NCBI RefSeq assembly: GCF_000526375.1 | Contig: NZ_JAFY01000001.1 | Span: 1 to 64,000 of the forward strand | Source: Aminiphilus circumscriptus DSM 16581 | GTDB taxonomy: Bacteria > Synergistota > Synergistia > Synergistales > Aminiphilaceae | Reading direction: 5' to 3' | Length of the DNA stretch: 64,000 bases | Shown: one piece after another, positions 63,012-64,000 of the stretch | Layout: each line of letters begins with the position of its first letter | Position numbering within the stretch: position 1 is the stretch's first letter | Program-made: the position numbers and the translations under genes | Notes under the pieces: generated by a model | Database searches by the model: none | What the model was told of the DNA's origin: nothing | Seen by the model: only the letters and a program-made list of their open reading frames with translations

Positions 63012-64000
63012 TTACGGCTTTGGCGCGGAGACGACCTTGAAGGGCTTTCCCGGCGCGGCCCAGACGGCCAGATAGGCGCCGCCCTCGGGGAGGGCGAGTT
63101 CCGCCGCGCCCCATCCCTCGCCGACGCAGACGAAGTGCGCGTCCCAGAGAACCCACCGCAGGTCCGCCTCGGGGGAGCCTTCAATGGCCACCGTGCCGCT
63201 CTCGGGGGGAAGGAAGAGCCACCGGATGTCGTCGCCGCCGCCCAAAAAGAGCATCTCCCCCTGTGCGGGGGCCTTGGACACGGAGTCGAGAGGGCGGAAC
63301 GTGTACCCCTGGAAGCGGAGCCACTCTTTGTCGCCCTTGGGAAGAATCTCCAGGTCGCTCAGGTCACGTCCCAAAGCGGTGGGAAGAAGCAAGTCCATGA
63401 GGGCGTGGGTGTCGTCGCCCCGGGCGGCGTTCACGTGCTGGAATCCGCCGCCGGTCACGTCGCTCTGCACGAAGAGATGCCCGTCGAGCCCCTCCACGGC
63501 GTGGAGGCGGAGCCGCGGGTCCGGTCCCGACGGCCACAGCAGGGATGCCGCCGGTTCGTCCGCGGCGAGCCAGGCCGTGTCCAGGCGTGCCTTCCAGGCC
63601 GGGGAGAGGGGCGCTCCGGGGACGAGGCGCTGCATGATGGGCATGGCGTCTGTGTAATGTCCGTGGCCGAAGGGCATCTCCGCCGCGATGTAGTCCCTGC
63701 CGTCGCCCCGGACGAAGAAATATTCGGGATAGCGGGCGCCCTTGTTTCCGGAGTAGCGTCCGTTCTCCCGGTAGTGCAGTCCCTCCGCAGCGGATTCCCA
63801 GGCATCGCCGCTGCGGACGCGCAGGTCCAGTCCGCCCTTTGCGTCGGCCTGAAGGAAGTAGAGTTTCTCGTGGTTGGCGAAGAAGCCCGAGTATCTCTCG
63901 ATGTCCTCCGGGGCGGGCGTCGCCTCGGGGAGCAGATCCGGCGAGAGCGGGGCCGGAAGGGCTGCGAGGGTTCCCCGGTCCACCAGCGCCGCAAGAAGGG
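63012..64000 (-). CDS. C-terminal part of a serine hydrolase (beta-lactamase-like), cut by the window edge
   Basis: The open frame continues through the right edge (LLAALVDRGTLAALPAPLSP at its visible start), so the true start lies outside the window. The visible 329 residues carry no SxxK motif. Their layout, a short linker followed by a beta-rich domain with repeated sheets (IERYSGFFANHEKLYFLQAD, YIAAEMPFGHGHYTDAMPIM), resembles the C-terminal region found after the beta-lactamase domain in large bacterial serine hydrolases. That is a tentative match; without the upstream part it could be another family. Confidence 0.5.
   Translation of the reverse strand, partial: LLAALVDRGTLAALPAPLSPDLLPEATPAPEDIERYSGFFANHEKLYFLQADAKGGLDLRVRSGDAWESAAEGLHYRENGRYSGNKGARYPEYFFVRGDGRDYIAAEMPFGHGHYTDAMPIMQRLVPGAPLSPAWKARLDTAWLAADEPAASLLWPSGPDPRLRLHAVEGLDGHLFVQSDVTGGGFQHVNAARGDDTHALMDLLLPTALGRDLSDLEILPKGDKEWLRFQGYTFRPLDSVSKAPAQGEMLFLGGGDDIRWLFLPPESGTVAIEGSPEADLRWVLWDAHFVCVGEGWGAAELALPEGGAYLAVWAAPGKPFKVVSAPKP

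Overview
The window looks like a chromosomal segment of a GC-rich, diderm, amino-acid-fermenting anaerobe. Synergistota is the best fit. The strongest clue is the C-terminus of the 1190-residue protein at 32263-35835, a Gly/Ser-rich GCSVG stretch, a hydrophobic helix and a short basic tail, which matches the Synergist-type CTERM sorting signal. Gene content agrees: tungsten-type aldehyde:ferredoxin oxidoreductase, Fe-S L-serine ammonia-lyase, peptidase T beside a dipeptide ABC importer, an orphan phoU, and an RND/TolC-type pump that needs an outer membrane. This phylum call is inference from sequence features; no rRNA or tRNA gene was seen.

Layout. 1-2234: right-hand part of a large CRISPR array (33 intact 30-bp repeats plus one degenerate terminal repeat), leader off the left edge. 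2265-2962: hicB antitoxin, a broken hicA toxin, a palindromic promoter and one orphan repeat of the type I-C kind. 3113-8106: ABC import operon (two fused binding domains, a STAS protein, permease, ATPase). 8445-9152: phoU. 9233-11405: aldehyde oxidoreductase and its ferredoxin subunit. 11645-12899: rearranged zone with an IS3 remnant split by a small inverted-repeat element and a 271-bp tandem duplication that copied the start of the serine dehydratase gene. 12871-20331: sdaA, LysM protein, MFS transporter, nitroreductase, tag, DUF2156-type protein, cupin. 20802-27542: lone metal/cobalamin-type binding protein, MobA-like/HD fusion, typA, PpiC isomerase, flavodoxin-ferredoxin fusion. 28561-31813: LPP20-like protein overlapping a CHASE2/HD-GYP protein. 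32263-35835: giant surface protein. 36158-37508: complete IS256-type element. 37753-41104: adenine deaminase and purine permease. 41316-43594: HD-GYP remnant convergent with an orphan sensor kinase. 44036-50959: tetR-adaptor-RND-outer membrane efflux operon. 51286-59198: small secreted protein, pepT, dppABCDF (dppC frameshifted). 59264-61357: PEP-hydrolase-like TIM barrel and Tm-1-like protein. 61596-62759: iron alcohol dehydrogenase. 63012-64000: partial serine-hydrolase-like gene.

Together the genes describe peptide and amino acid use: dipeptides enter by Dpp, peptidase T cuts tripeptides, serine is deaminated to pyruvate, aldehydes are oxidised to acids giving reduced ferredoxin, and adenine is taken up and deaminated. 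At least eight copies of an undescribed-looking family of 85-100 bp inverted-repeat elements lie between genes. One copy sits inside the IS3 transposase and its removal restores the reading frame there; another has a perfect 4-bp target duplication.
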